30,698 bases of DNA. Source: Bacteroidales bacterium UBA2030 (GTDB lineage Bacteria > Bacteroidota > Bacteroidia > Bacteroidales > TTA-H9). The stretch lies in contig DDBO01000235.1 in assembly GCA_002332755.1 (NCBI GenBank), positions 1 through 30,698 of the forward strand, read 5' to 3'. The translations under genes were made by a program, and so were the position numbers. The notes under the pieces were generated by a model that was not told where the DNA came from, did no database searches, and worked only from the letters and a program-made list of their open reading frames with translations. Position 1 is the stretch's first letter. Every line of letters starts with the position of its first letter. Shown piece after piece: positions 16,316 through 24,077 of this stretch.

Positions 16316-17764
16316 ATGAAAAAGTATCTGGGAATGCTTTCCATGGCAATTTTAGGAGGACTCATCTCTCTCGGACTTTATACTTCCATTCAATCTCATA
16401 AATCCAAAATTACTCCCCAGCAAAGACAGGATATTCCTGTACAAAGAACGCAATTGGTGGCTAATGCCCCCATGATGGCACCCGATTTTGTGGAAGCTGC
16501 CAATTTGTCGGTACATGCTGTTGTACACATTAAAGCAGAGTTCAGCCGCAAAAACTACTTTTATGATGACTTTTTCGGAGATTTCTTTAATCCCTTCCGT
16601 TTTCCTCAGCAAGAGAATGCCCTGATAGGGACAGGTTCAGGGGTAATCATTTCGCCTGAAGGATACATTGTTACGAATAATCATGTAGTTCAGGATGCAA
16701 GCAAGCTCGAAGTAACCCTCAACGATAAAAGGGTTTATGAAGCTAAAATCATTGGTACTGACCCCAGTACTGACCTTGCCCTTATTAAGATTGAAGAAAC
16801 GGATCTTCCGTACCTTACATATGGAAACAGCGATGATTTGAAAGTAGGGGAATGGGTTCTGGCAGTAGGCAACCCGTTTAATCTTACAAGCACCGTAACT
16901 GCTGGAATTGTAAGTGCCAAAGCACGCAATATTAACATTTTAAGCAATAGAGAAGGCAATACTATAGAATCATTTATTCAGACCGATGCAGCTGTAAACC
17001 GTGGAAATAGTGGAGGCGCACTTGTAAATACCCGCGGTGAATTGGTGGGTATCAATGCTGCGATTGCTTCCGGTAATGGATACTATACGGGTTATTCGTT
17101 TGCCATACCTGTAAATATAGTGCGAAAAGTGGTGAAAGACCTGCTTCAATACGGAGAAGTACAAAGGGCATACATTGGAGTTCAGATAAGGGAAGTAGAT
17201 GCCGATTTAGCTAAAGAAAAAGGACTCGAGAGAATAAAAGGAGTATATGTGGCTGGTGTAATGGAAAATGGTTCGGCAGAAAAAGCAGGAATTAAACCTG
17301 GAGATGTTATTACATCCGTACAGGGTATAGAAGTGAATTCCAATGCCGAACTTCTGGAAATTATTGGCCAATACAGCCCGGGTGACAAAATCAGTGTAAC
17401 CGTTGAAAGAAAAGGTACTCCCCTTACCTATGATTTGATGCTCACCAATGATAAAGGGACTACAAGCAGGGTGAAAAAAGAAGAACCCTCATTTCTCGAG
17501 AACCTGGGTGCATCATTCAGGCCTGCTTCAGAAGAATTGAAAAGAGAACTGGGAATTCAGTCAGGCGTTGAAGTTGTTGAGCTTAAACCAGGAGCATTAT
17601 CGGCAATAGGAATTAAAAAAGGTTTCATTATCACCCGCATCGACCGAATCAGGGTCAATACCGCCAAAGATGTAGCCGACGCACTGAAAGGGAAACGAGG
17701 AGGAGTACTGATAGAAGGAGTTTATCCCAATGGAGTTAGGGCTTATTATGGGCTTGGTTTATAA
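16316..17764 (+). CDS. htrA: HtrA/Deg-family periplasmic serine protease with two PDZ domains
   Basis: This 482-residue protease and chaperone degrades misfolded envelope proteins. It has a signal peptide or anchor (residues 1-25), a trypsin-like domain with catalytic His123 (VTNNHVV), Asp153 (STDLALIKI) and Ser232 (GNSGGALV), then two PDZ domains (about 270-365 and 385-480; the first contains KGVYVAGVMENGSAEKAGIKPGDVI). A Phe/Asp-rich stretch at about 80-100 (YFYDDFFGDFFNPF) corresponds to the LA loop of DegP. All catalytic residues are intact. The sigma factor gene follows about 160 nt later with its own promoter candidate. A clear stress-sigma promoter is not visible upstream. Confidence 0.95.
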   Translation: MKKYLGMLSMAILGGLISLGLYTSIQSHKSKITPQQRQDIPVQRTQLVANAPMMAPDFVEAANLSVHAVVHIKAEFSRKNYFYDDFFGDFFNPFRFPQQENALIGTGSGVIISPEGYIVTNNHVVQDASKLEVTLNDKRVYEAKIIGTDPSTDLALIKIEETDLPYLTYGNSDDLKVGEWVLAVGNPFNLTSTVTAGIVSAKARNINILSNREGNTIESFIQTDAAVNRGNSGGALVNTRGELVGINAAIASGNGYYTGYSFAIPVNIVRKVVKDLLQYGEVQRAYIGVQIREVDADLAKEKGLERIKGVYVAGVMENGSAEKAGIKPGDVITSVQGIEVNSNAELLEIIGQYSPGDKISVTVERKGTPLTYDLMLTNDKGTTSRVKKEEPSFLENLGASFRPASEELKRELGIQSGVEVVELKPGALSAIGIKKGFIITRIDRIRVNTAKDVADALKGKRGGVLIEGVYPNGVRAYYGLGL

Positions 17765-17807
17765 AAAATCAAGCGACCATTGTAACAAAAAAACTTTTCC
17801 GGCGTTA

Positions 17808-17836
17808 TTGACATGTGAGGATTAAAATCGTATATT
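17808..17836 (+). promoter_or_regulatory. Promoter candidate of the sigma factor gene, sigma70-like
   Basis: TTGACA at 17808-17813, exactly 17 nt, then TATATT at 17831-17836 is close to the E. coli sigma70 consensus (TTGACA, N17, TATAAT). Read by the Bacteroidetes rule it is TTG, N20, TATATTAG, one base off TAnnTTTG at the third T. The predicted leader before 17923 is about 80 nt. Confidence 0.5.
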
Positions 17837-17922
17837 AGCAGATTCGAAAAAGTAAAAACCGGCATTGAACAAACCTTTATCCAGGATTGTTTAGTGTCGC
17901 CCAAATAGTGAGTATTATCAAC

Positions 17923-18789
17923 ATGAGGCAATTAAAAATTCAAAAATCCATTACCAACCGTGAGACGGCTTCGCTGGATGCCTATTTACAGGACATCGGG
18001 CGGGAGGAGCTGATTACGGCCGAAGAAGAGGTAAAGCTTGCCCAACGCATCAAAGAAGGCGACCAAAAAGCACTAGAAAAATTGTGCAAAGCCAATCTTA
18101 GGTTCGTCGTCTCGGTGGCCAAGCAATACCAGAACCAGGGGCTGTCTTTACCCGACCTCATCAACGAGGGTAACGTGGGATTGATAAAAGCCGCCCAAAA
18201 ATTCGATCATACCCGTGGTTTTAAATTTATCTCCTATGCTGTATGGTGGATCAGGCAAAGCATACTCCAGGCGCTTGCCGAGCAATCGCGTATCGTTAGG
18301 CTACCTCTGAACCAGGTTGGTTCGCTCAATAAAATTAAAAAAGCCATTTCGCTTCTCGAACAAAAGCTGGAAAGAACGCCCTCGGCAGATGAAATTGCTG
18401 AAATTCTGGACTTGCCTGAAAGCAAAATCGAAGCAGTAATGAAGGTCAATACCCACTACGTTTCGATGGATGCTCCCATCAGCGATGACGAAGAAACCAA
18501 ACTTATCGACGTTTTTGTGGCCGACGACACTCCTGCCACCGATGAAGCTCTGATACAACAATCTCTTAAAGAAGAAATCGAAAGGTCGCTCAACAGTCTT
18601 ACCGAAAAAGAGCGCGAAGTAATCAGGCTCTTCTACGGAATTGGCGAAACCCACGGACTTACTCTCGATGAAATTGGTGCACGTTTTGGCCTTACCCGTG
18701 AAAGAGTAAGACAAATTAAAGAAAAAGCCATCCGACGCCTGAAACATACTTCCAGGGCCCGTCTCTTAAAAGCCTATTTAGGTCAGTAA
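17923..18789 (+). CDS. rpoD: Primary RNA polymerase sigma factor (RpoD/SigA)
   Basis: This is the housekeeping sigma factor, 288 residues, of the short Bacteroidetes type without region 1.1. Region 1.2 begins DAYLQDIGREELITAEEE. Region 2 contains NLRFVVSVAKQYQNQGLSLPD and the -10 recognition helix FKFISYAVWWIRQSI, followed by the region 3 start RIVRLPLN. The region 4.2 helix-turn-helix is LTLDEIGARFGLTRERVRQIKEKAIRRLKH. I start at ATG 17923 (MRQLKIQKS), the conserved N-terminus in this phylum, not at the in-frame ATG 36 nt upstream. A strong terminator follows 38 nt after the stop. Confidence 0.97.
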   Translation: MRQLKIQKSITNRETASLDAYLQDIGREELITAEEEVKLAQRIKEGDQKALEKLCKANLRFVVSVAKQYQNQGLSLPDLINEGNVGLIKAAQKFDHTRGFKFISYAVWWIRQSILQALAEQSRIVRLPLNQVGSLNKIKKAISLLEQKLERTPSADEIAEILDLPESKIEAVMKVNTHYVSMDAPISDDEETKLIDVFVADDTPATDEALIQQSLKEEIERSLNSLTEKEREVIRLFYGIGETHGLTLDEIGARFGLTRERVRQIKEKAIRRLKHTSRARLLKAYLGQ

Positions 18790-18827
18790 TCCAAAGCTTT
18801 TTTTTGACCTTAAATACTTATCACCTC

Positions 18828-18862
18828 AAAACCCCCGGACAATCCCGGGGGTTTTGTTTTTT
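18828..18862 (+). terminator. Strong intrinsic terminator of the sigma factor gene
   Basis: AAAACCCCCGG (18828-18838), loop ACAATC and CCGGGGGTTTT (18845-18855) form a perfect 11-bp stem followed by GTTTTTT. The flanking A and T runs make it potentially active on both strands. Confidence 0.92.
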
Positions 18863-18922
18863 AATAGGATTTTAAAACATAACTCTACAAAAGTTTGTTA
18901 ATCTACATTAAAATCAAGTGGG

Positions 18923-19462
18923 ATGGCTTACGCTAAGAAAATTAACTCCTTAGAAGATATACCGGAAAAGTTGAGAAATACCCCTGTTGCTGACCTTTTG
19001 AGCTATCACAATCTGGGCGCCCCTTTTAAACAATACGATAAAGCAGACCTTCTTATTGGTATGTGCATGGATAATCGGAAACAACTCCGGATTCCCGATA
19101 AATTTGCCTATATCATCAGAGCGGGAGGAGCTAATTTACGGTATTCAGAATTTAAGGTCTCTTACGCCATAGCTATTGGGGGTGTAAGATTTATCGCACT
19201 TATGGGACATACACAGTGTGGTATGGTTAATTTGGCCTCCCGTCGGGATTCGTTTGTGGAGGGTATGGTCAAAAACGCAGGCTGGACCCAACAAAGAGCA
19301 CTTGAACATTTTCAAAACTTTGCGCCTCTTTTCGAAATAGATAATGAAATACACTTCACCCTGGCAGAAGCCCAACGATTAAATCAAAAATATCCGGGGG
19401 TCACAACCATCCCTTTGTTGTTTAAAGTGGAAGACAACCTGATATACCTCATTGAAGAATAA
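18923..19462 (+). CDS. Small beta-carbonic-anhydrase-like protein
   Basis: This 179-residue protein keeps every zinc and catalytic residue of beta-carbonic anhydrases: Cys48, the Asp50/Arg52 dyad (CMDNR), His96 and Cys99 (GHTQCG), plus the strand YIIRAGGANLR. It should reversibly hydrate CO2. It is shorter than the common enzyme (about 200-220 residues), and its N-terminus (SLEDIPEKLRNTPVADLLSYHNLG) differs from the usual helix pair, so it is a distinct small subclass. It is followed by aroQ in the opposite direction, with 34 nt between the stop codons. The reaction is likely by residue conservation, but activity is unproven. Confidence 0.8.
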   Translation: MAYAKKINSLEDIPEKLRNTPVADLLSYHNLGAPFKQYDKADLLIGMCMDNRKQLRIPDKFAYIIRAGGANLRYSEFKVSYAIAIGGVRFIALMGHTQCGMVNLASRRDSFVEGMVKNAGWTQQRALEHFQNFAPLFEIDNEIHFTLAEAQRLNQKYPGVTTIPLLFKVEDNLIYLIEE

Positions 19463-19496
19463 GTTACCGGACTTTTATCAGGGCAAACTGTAAGAG

Positions 19497-19919
19497 TTAC
19501 TTTTTCAACAGAAAACTTTCGACAGCCAGGCGATAGCTATCGAGGCCAAATCCACTGATAAAGCCCATACAAGCCGGGGCTGTGATAGATTTTTGTCGGT
19601 ATGGCTCGCGACCAAAAATCAAACTTATGTGAACCTCTACCACCGGCGAATGAATCGACCTTATGGCATCAGCAATAGCTACCGAAGTGTGAGTATATCC
19701 TCCAGGATTAAAAATTATACCATCCACAGAAAATCCAAATTCATGAAGGATGTCGATGATATCGCCTTCGCTATTCGACTGACAATATATCAATTCTATC
19801 TCAGGAAAATAACCTCTCAATTGAACCAGGTAATCTTCAAACCTCTCATTTCCATAGATACCAGGCTGTCGTATTCCCAACAGATTAAGATTTGGACCAT
19901 TGAGAATCAATATTTTCAT
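19497..19919 (-). CDS. aroQ: Type II 3-dehydroquinate dehydratase
   Basis: AroQ removes water from 3-dehydroquinate in the shikimate pathway. At 140 residues it has the size of the dodecameric type II enzyme. The N-terminus ILILNGPNLNLLGIRQPGIYG carries the catalytic Tyr22; NPGGYTHTSVAIADAI and VEVHIS (catalytic His) follow, with the substrate Arg in FGREPYR. I use the ATG at 19919 (MKILILNGPN); an upstream in-frame ATG at 19970 would add 17 atypical residues. It is divergent from the riboswitch-controlled receptor. Confidence 0.95.
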   Translation of the reverse strand: MKILILNGPNLNLLGIRQPGIYGNERFEDYLVQLRGYFPEIELIYCQSNSEGDIIDILHEFGFSVDGIIFNPGGYTHTSVAIADAIRSIHSPVVEVHISLIFGREPYRQKSITAPACMGFISGFGLDSYRLAVESFLLKK

Positions 19920-19936
19920 AAACTTATATTTTTGAT

Positions 19937-19944
19937 CAAAATTA
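19937..19944 (-). promoter_or_regulatory. Candidate -7 element for aroQ
   Basis: TAATTTTG on the minus strand matches TAnnTTTG. It would give a leader of about 10 nt to the ATG at 19919 and so supports that start. No -33 TTG is seen at the usual distance. Confidence 0.4.
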
Positions 19945-19987
19945 CAACTTTTAGGGCCAGAGGATGACATGGGATATAATAATGATA

Positions 19988-19995
19988 TAAATTTG
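19988..19995 (+). promoter_or_regulatory. Candidate -7 element for the riboswitch transcript
   Basis: TAAATTTG matches TAnnTTTG and places transcription start near 20000-20002, just before the first helix of the TPP aptamer. No TTG is present at the -33 position. Confidence 0.45.
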
Positions 19996-20004
19996 CACCC
20001 GGAT

Positions 20005-20093
20005 ACCTTATAGGGGTGCTCCTTGGGAATAGGGGCTGAGATTATACCCTTTGAACCTGATCCGGGTAATGCCGGCGTAGGGAAAGTAAAGGT
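20005..20093 (+). ncRNA. TPP riboswitch (THI element)
   Basis: The conserved aptamer core is complete: GGGGTGC (20013-20019), CTGAGA (20036-20041), ACCCTTTGAACCTGAT (20047-20062), then GGTAATGCC and GGCGTAGGGAAA (20074-20085). P1 is ACCTT (20005-20009) with AAGGT (20089-20093). P2 pairs GGGT with ACCC, P3 pairs GCTCC with GGGGC, and P5 pairs CCGG with CCGG. It binds thiamine pyrophosphate and represses the gene downstream, a TonB-dependent receptor, when thiamine is plentiful. In Bacteroidetes this arrangement is a known thiamine or thiamine-precursor uptake regulon. Confidence 0.96.
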
Positions 20094-20113
20094 GCATTAT
20101 TCTCATTTTCCCC

Positions 20114-20156
20114 TATATGGTTTTAATTCAATTTATTAACAAATTAAAACCATGTA
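20114..20156 (+). promoter_or_regulatory. Hairpin at the start codon, likely riboswitch expression platform
   Basis: The arms 20114-20128 and 20142-20156 pair over 15 bp with one G-T wobble around a 13-nt loop. The stem ends 3 nt before the receptor ATG at 20160 and would hide the ribosome landing site. No T run follows, so control is more likely at translation. A competing pairing of TAGGGAAA in the aptamer (20078-20085) with TTTTCCCCTA (20106-20115) overlaps the base of this hairpin, which gives a possible switch. Confidence 0.55.
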
Positions 20157-20159
20157 GTT

Positions 20160-22565
20160 ATGTTAAAAAAAATCGTTTTACTGTTAACAACTGTCTTGTT
20201 CACCTATGGAATCAAAGCGCAGTTTACGCTCACAGGACAGGTGAACGATGCCTCAACAGGTAAGCCCCTGGCGGGTGCTCATGTAGTTTTGTCGGGGCAC
20301 AAGTATGCTACTATTACCGACGAATCCGGGCTTTATTCCATCCGTCGCATTCCTGCTGGTAAGTATTTGCTTAAAGTAACCTTTGTGGGTTATGAGAACT
20401 ATCAGGAGGACATCGAAGTAATCGGAAACCTCAAAAGAAATGTTACGCTTAAACCTTCTGTTCTTTTGCAAGAAGGGATTGTTGTGAAGGCCACCCGAGC
20501 CGAGGAGAAAACACCAGTGGCTTTTACCAATGTCCCTTCACGGGTCATCGAAAAGCTCAATACAGGCCGCGATCTACCCTTTCTTCTCGATCATACCCCT
20601 TCAGTAGTTGTAACCAGCGATGCCGGTACAGGGATTGGCTATACAGGTATTCGGGTAAGGGGTTCAGACATGCAACGCCTGAATGTAATGATCAATGGGG
20701 TGCCGCTTAATGATGCTGAATCTCAGCTGGTATATTGGGTAGATATACCCGAAATCGCATCCTCTACCGAAAACATTCAGATTCAACGCGGAGCTGGCCT
20801 TTCAGCACATGGCAGCGGAGCCTTTGGGGGAGCCATCAACCTGCAAACATCAACAATACAGGATGAGGCTGGTGCGCGCCTCATTACATCTGGGGGAAGT
20901 TTTGGCACACTGCGCAATACATTAAGCTTCGCCACAGGGCGACTCGGCTCAAATTTCGCCCTCGAAGGACGTTTGAGCCGTACTTACTCCGATGGTTATA
21001 TCGACCGGGCCAGCGCTAAGCTTAAATCATTCTTCCTCACAGGGGGATATTTTGGTAAGAATAACTTCCTGAGATTTAATATTTTCGGAGGAAAAGAAAC
21101 AACCTACCAGGCTTGGGAAGGGGTACCTTCTGAGCTTCTCCACATCCATCGCACCTTTAACCCTGCCGGTATGTATTTCAACGAAAATGGAGACACATTG
21201 TACTATCAAAACCAAGTGGACGACTATGAACAAAACCACTACCAGTTGTTTTACGGTTTTAAACCTTCGTCGACATTCACACTTAATCTGGCCATGCATT
21301 ATACAACAGGCTTCGGCTATTATGAATCTATCAAACAAGCTCAAAAATTCAGTAAATATGGTCTTCCTAATGTAATAATAGGCAACGACACTTTGCGCAA
21401 AACCGACCTGATCAGCAGAAAATATCTTGATAATGATTTCTATGGGACAAATTTATCAGCCTTTTGGCAACCTTCCGAAAAATTCGATCTCACCATAGGA
21501 AGTGGCTATACTTATTATGATGGCTGGCATTTTGGAAGGATCATTTGGGCACAATATGCTTCAACGGGTTTCATCGACAAAGACTACTACCGAAATCAGG
21601 GTATCAAAAAGGATTTCAACAGCTTTGCCCGCATGAAATGGCAATTCGCTCCACGTCTCACGTTAATGAGTGATTTACAATACCGGCATGTTAATTATTT
21701 AATAAAAGGTACCCATGATGATTTGCGTGTACTCGACCAACAGCATACTTTCGATTTCATCAATCCTAAAATAGGTATCACATATCAGTTGACCAACTCG
21801 ACACTGGCTTACGCCTCTGTAGGAATCGCCCACCGCGAGCCCTCTCGCAATGAATATAGAGATGCTGATGAGGGCTATCATCCACGACCAGAGAAGATGA
21901 CCGACTGGGAATTGGGAATTCGACACAGTACAGAACAATCGCAAGCAAATGTTAACCTGTACCTGATGGACTACACCGACCAACTGGTGATGACAGGAAA
22001 AATAAATAATACAGGCAACGCCATCAATATCAATGTTCCTGAAAGTTACCGCATGGGTATTGAACTCAGCGGAGCCACGCACCTGAATCAAAAACTAAAT
22101 GTGGCGGGGCATCTTACCCTGAGTAAAAATCGCATTAAAAATTTCGTAGAATATATCGACAACTGGGATACGTGGACACAGGAAGCCCGTCAATTGGGCG
22201 AAACCAACATTTCCTTCTCGCCTTCATTAGTGGGTGGGGCAACGCTCAATTATCATCCAGTGGAAAACATGGGTATTAGCTTGTCAGGGAAATATGTCGG
22301 CAAACAGTATATAGACAATACATCCAGTGAATCGAAAAAGCTCGACCCATACTGGACCCTCGATTTTCGTGCAGACTACCGGCTTACACTTCCTTATATC
22401 AAGAATTCTACCCTATTTATCAATATTTACAACCTTCTCAATCATGAATACGAGAGCAATGCATGGGTATATAGCTACCTTGAAGGCGGAATCGAGAAAA
22501 AAATGGATGGTTATTTCCCACAGGCGGGAATCCACTTTCTGGCTGGTTTAGATATTCAATTTTGA
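20160..22565 (+). CDS. TonB-dependent outer-membrane receptor, thiamine-regulated
   Basis: This 801-residue receptor has a signal peptide (cleavage near YGIKA-QF), a carboxypeptidase-regulatory-like domain (about 22-105: LTGQVNDASTGKPLAGAHVVLSG, KVTFVGYENYQEDIEV), a plug domain (about 115-225: RDLPFLLDHTPSVVVTSDAG, IRVRGSDMQRLNVMINGVPL, GSGAFGGAINLQTS) and a 22-strand-type barrel ending in the aromatic residue F (AGLDIQF). The TPP riboswitch directly upstream indicates that the ligand is thiamine, a phosphate ester or a pyrimidine/thiazole precursor. No inner-membrane thiamine transporter (PnuT, ThiT or an ABC type) is in the window. A small protein with a related N-terminal domain follows 75 nt downstream. 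Confidence 0.93.
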   Translation: MLKKIVLLLTTVLFTYGIKAQFTLTGQVNDASTGKPLAGAHVVLSGHKYATITDESGLYSIRRIPAGKYLLKVTFVGYENYQEDIEVIGNLKRNVTLKPSVLLQEGIVVKATRAEEKTPVAFTNVPSRVIEKLNTGRDLPFLLDHTPSVVVTSDAGTGIGYTGIRVRGSDMQRLNVMINGVPLNDAESQLVYWVDIPEIASSTENIQIQRGAGLSAHGSGAFGGAINLQTSTIQDEAGARLITSGGSFGTLRNTLSFATGRLGSNFALEGRLSRTYSDGYIDRASAKLKSFFLTGGYFGKNNFLRFNIFGGKETTYQAWEGVPSELLHIHRTFNPAGMYFNENGDTLYYQNQVDDYEQNHYQLFYGFKPSSTFTLNLAMHYTTGFGYYESIKQAQKFSKYGLPNVIIGNDTLRKTDLISRKYLDNDFYGTNLSAFWQPSEKFDLTIGSGYTYYDGWHFGRIIWAQYASTGFIDKDYYRNQGIKKDFNSFARMKWQFAPRLTLMSDLQYRHVNYLIKGTHDDLRVLDQQHTFDFINPKIGITYQLTNSTLAYASVGIAHREPSRNEYRDADEGYHPRPEKMTDWELGIRHSTEQSQANVNLYLMDYTDQLVMTGKINNTGNAININVPESYRMGIELSGATHLNQKLNVAGHLTLSKNRIKNFVEYIDNWDTWTQEARQLGETNISFSPSLVGGATLNYHPVENMGISLSGKYVGKQYIDNTSSESKKLDPYWTLDFRADYRLTLPYIKNSTLFINIYNLLNHEYESNAWVYSYLEGGIEKKMDGYFPQAGIHFLAGLDIQF

Positions 22566-22640
22566 TCTCCCTTCATCTTAACATTATTTAACTTTTTAGA
22601 AAATAAAAACAGCATTTAAGTATCGTAACTTAGCAGCGTC

Positions 22641-23399
22641 ATGAAAAAGGCGCTGCTTTTTATTTATCTAATTCTTCCTTTGCTCATTCAGGCACAGTTG
22701 GAGGAAAGGGTTATTTTGCGGGGTCGTATTTTAAACACCGACCACACACCAATTGCCCTGGCGCATATTATTCATTTAGAAACGCTCAGGGGAACAGTCA
22801 GTGATACAGCAGGGTATTTCTATATACCACTAAAATTTGGTGATACTCTTCTCGTGAGTCGAATAGGATATACAACCCGAATTTTTGGTTTTACAGAATC
22901 AACACCCGTTTACAACGGCGAAATAGAAATTGTTTTGTTGGAGCAGATTTATCAGCTCAAGGAAGTTGTTATACACCCTTTTCCATCCAATTGGAAGGAA
23001 TTTTCAGAAGCCTTCAAAAATTTAAAAACCGATCCGGGCCCCCAACCGGCCGATCTTCAACTGGCCAAGGAGGGAGTACCAAATTACCAAGGGCCTGCAG
23101 GGGGTTTTGGTATCAGCATAACTTCGCCAATATCTGCGCTTTACGATATTTTTGGCCGTGAACCCAAAAGCCGTCGCAAATATGCTGCCTTACTGGCCTT
23201 CGACAAAAAAGAAGCTCAGGTGAAAAAAAGGTACAACGCGGAATTGGTGAAGCAACTTACCGGTATCACAGATGAGGAAATGCTAAAAAAATTCCTGGAA
23301 TTTTGTCACCTCGACGAAGATTTTGTGCTTCACTGTAGCGAATATGACCTTTACGTAGCTATCCTTGAATGCTATCACAGCTTTTGTAAAAAAGGCTAA
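22641..23399 (+). CDS. Carboxypeptidase-regulatory-like domain protein, exported
   Basis: This 252-residue protein has a signal peptide (cleavage near LIQA-QL). A beta-sandwich domain like the N-terminal domain of TonB-dependent receptors follows (about 25-115: ILRGRILNTDHTPIALAHIIH, RGTVSDTAGYFYIPLKFGDTLLVSRIGY, ELVLL-type ending LKEVVIHPFP). The C-terminal half is helical and charged and is not recognised; it includes GISITSPISALYDIFGREPKSRRKYAALLAFDKKEAQ, a pattern common in Bacteroidetes exported proteins that follow or resemble receptor plug-less domains. It lies 75 nt after the receptor without an intervening terminator, so it may share the riboswitch transcript. Function unknown. Confidence 0.8.
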   Translation: MKKALLFIYLILPLLIQAQLEERVILRGRILNTDHTPIALAHIIHLETLRGTVSDTAGYFYIPLKFGDTLLVSRIGYTTRIFGFTESTPVYNGEIEIVLLEQIYQLKEVVIHPFPSNWKEFSEAFKNLKTDPGPQPADLQLAKEGVPNYQGPAGGFGISITSPISALYDIFGREPKSRRKYAALLAFDKKEAQVKKRYNAELVKQLTGITDEEMLKKFLEFCHLDEDFVLHCSEYDLYVAILECYHSFCKKG

Positions 23400-23724
23400 A
23401 ACCATCCTGCACAATTACTTAAATGATTTTATTAAAACCATCAACCGTTTGACATCCAGAACGATGTTACCGGTAAACTTGTATGATTTGGGCAGTAAAC
23501 CTGTCCCAAACCATAGTATATAGGATCATTTCCATCAATTACCTCATTATCAACCTAAAACATTATTACCGGGTTTATTCAGTGTGTGGTAAATACAATT
23601 TATCATATGCTGGAAATTGAAAAATAAAAAAAATTATGTCTCCAGGCATAAAATAACTATGCGGAAAATCAAATGCATAAAAGTTAAAATTGTAAAAAAT
23701 AAGGGGAGTAAAGCGAAGGAGGTA
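23400..23724. other. AT-rich intergenic stretch without a supportable gene
   Basis: I find no convincing coding sequence here. One imperfect hairpin is visible at 23488-23511 (TTTGGGCAG, loop TAAAC, CTG-T-CCCAAA); it has no T run. ACCGGT and ACCGGG motifs near 23470 and 23566 form no clear repeat. A short open frame from 23617 runs into the tRNA and is spurious. Confidence 0.6.
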
Positions 23725-23753
23725 TTGCACGATTCAAAAAGTTTGTATCTTTG
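23725..23753 (+). promoter_or_regulatory. Promoter of the tRNA-Leu pair
   Basis: TTG at 23725-23727, 18 nt and TATCTTTG at 23746-23753 match the Bacteroidetes consensus. Transcription would start at about 23760, only a few bases before the first tRNA. Confidence 0.6.
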
Positions 23754-23763
23754 CACACCCTTT

Positions 23764-23847
23764 GCCCAGGTGGTGGAATTGGTAGACACGCTACTTTGAG
23801 GGGGTAGTGCCCGTTCGGGCGTGCAAGTTCGAGTCTTGTCCTGGGCA
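23764..23847 (+). tRNA. tRNA-Leu (anticodon GAG)
   Basis: The acceptor stem GCCCAGG/CCTGGGC is a perfect 7 bp and the discriminator is A. The anticodon arm is CTACT-TTGAGGG-GGTAG, giving anticodon GAG. The long variable arm (GCCCG/GGGC) is as expected for a class II tRNA, and the T arm is GCAAG-TTCGAGT-CTTGT. CCA is not encoded. Confidence 0.95.
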
Positions 23848-23864
23848 CAGTTCTTTAAAAGAAT

Positions 23865-23948
23865 ACCCGAGTGGCGGAATTGGTAGACGCGCTAGTTTCA
23901 GGGACTAGTGTCCTTTCGGACGTGCAGGTTCAAGTCCTGTCTCGGGTA
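23865..23948 (+). tRNA. tRNA-Leu (anticodon CAG)
   Basis: The acceptor stem is ACCCGAG/CTCGGGT with discriminator A. The anticodon arm is CTAGT-TTCAGGG-ACTAG, anticodon CAG. It has a long variable arm (TGTCC/GGACG) and T arm GCAGG-TTCAAGT-CCTGT. CCA is not encoded. It lies 17 nt after the GAG tRNA, is similar to it in layout, and is probably part of the same transcript. Confidence 0.95.
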
Positions 23949-23952
23949 CAAG

Positions 23953-23996
23953 ATAGCCCTGTAAATTACCCAAAGAGTAATTGCAGGGCTATTTTT
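23953..23996 (+). terminator. Terminator of the tRNA-Leu operon
   Basis: ATAGCCCTG (23953-23961) pairs perfectly with CAGGGCTAT (23984-23992); an inner AATTAC/GTAATT helix extends the stem, and TTTTT follows. Confidence 0.85.
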
Positions 23997-24020
23997 GTAT
24001 ATATTGTAAACACTCATAAA

Positions 24021-24053
24021 AAAACTTCCCCCCACAGAGGGAGGGGAAGTTTT
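24021..24053 (-). terminator. Terminator of the nfeD-floA operon, possibly bidirectional
   Basis: AAAACTTCCCC (24021-24031) and GGGGAAGTTTT (24043-24053) form an 11-bp perfect stem. On the minus strand it follows the floA stop and ends in a T run; on the plus strand TTTTCGTTTTTT follows, so it can also back up the tRNA terminator. Confidence 0.85.
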
Positions 24054-24077
24054 CGTTTTTTACAGAAAGTTAAAGTT

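Noticed and set aside
19994..20096. TGCACC/GGTGCA as the P1 helix of the riboswitch
   Set aside because: The 5' strand overlaps the -7 promoter element, so it would not be transcribed from that promoter. ACCTT/AAGGT directly flanks the conserved core and fits P1.
23617..23799. A 60-codon open frame before the tRNA genes
   Set aside because: It runs through the tRNA promoter into tRNA-Leu and is Lys-rich from AT-rich DNA, with no family signature.
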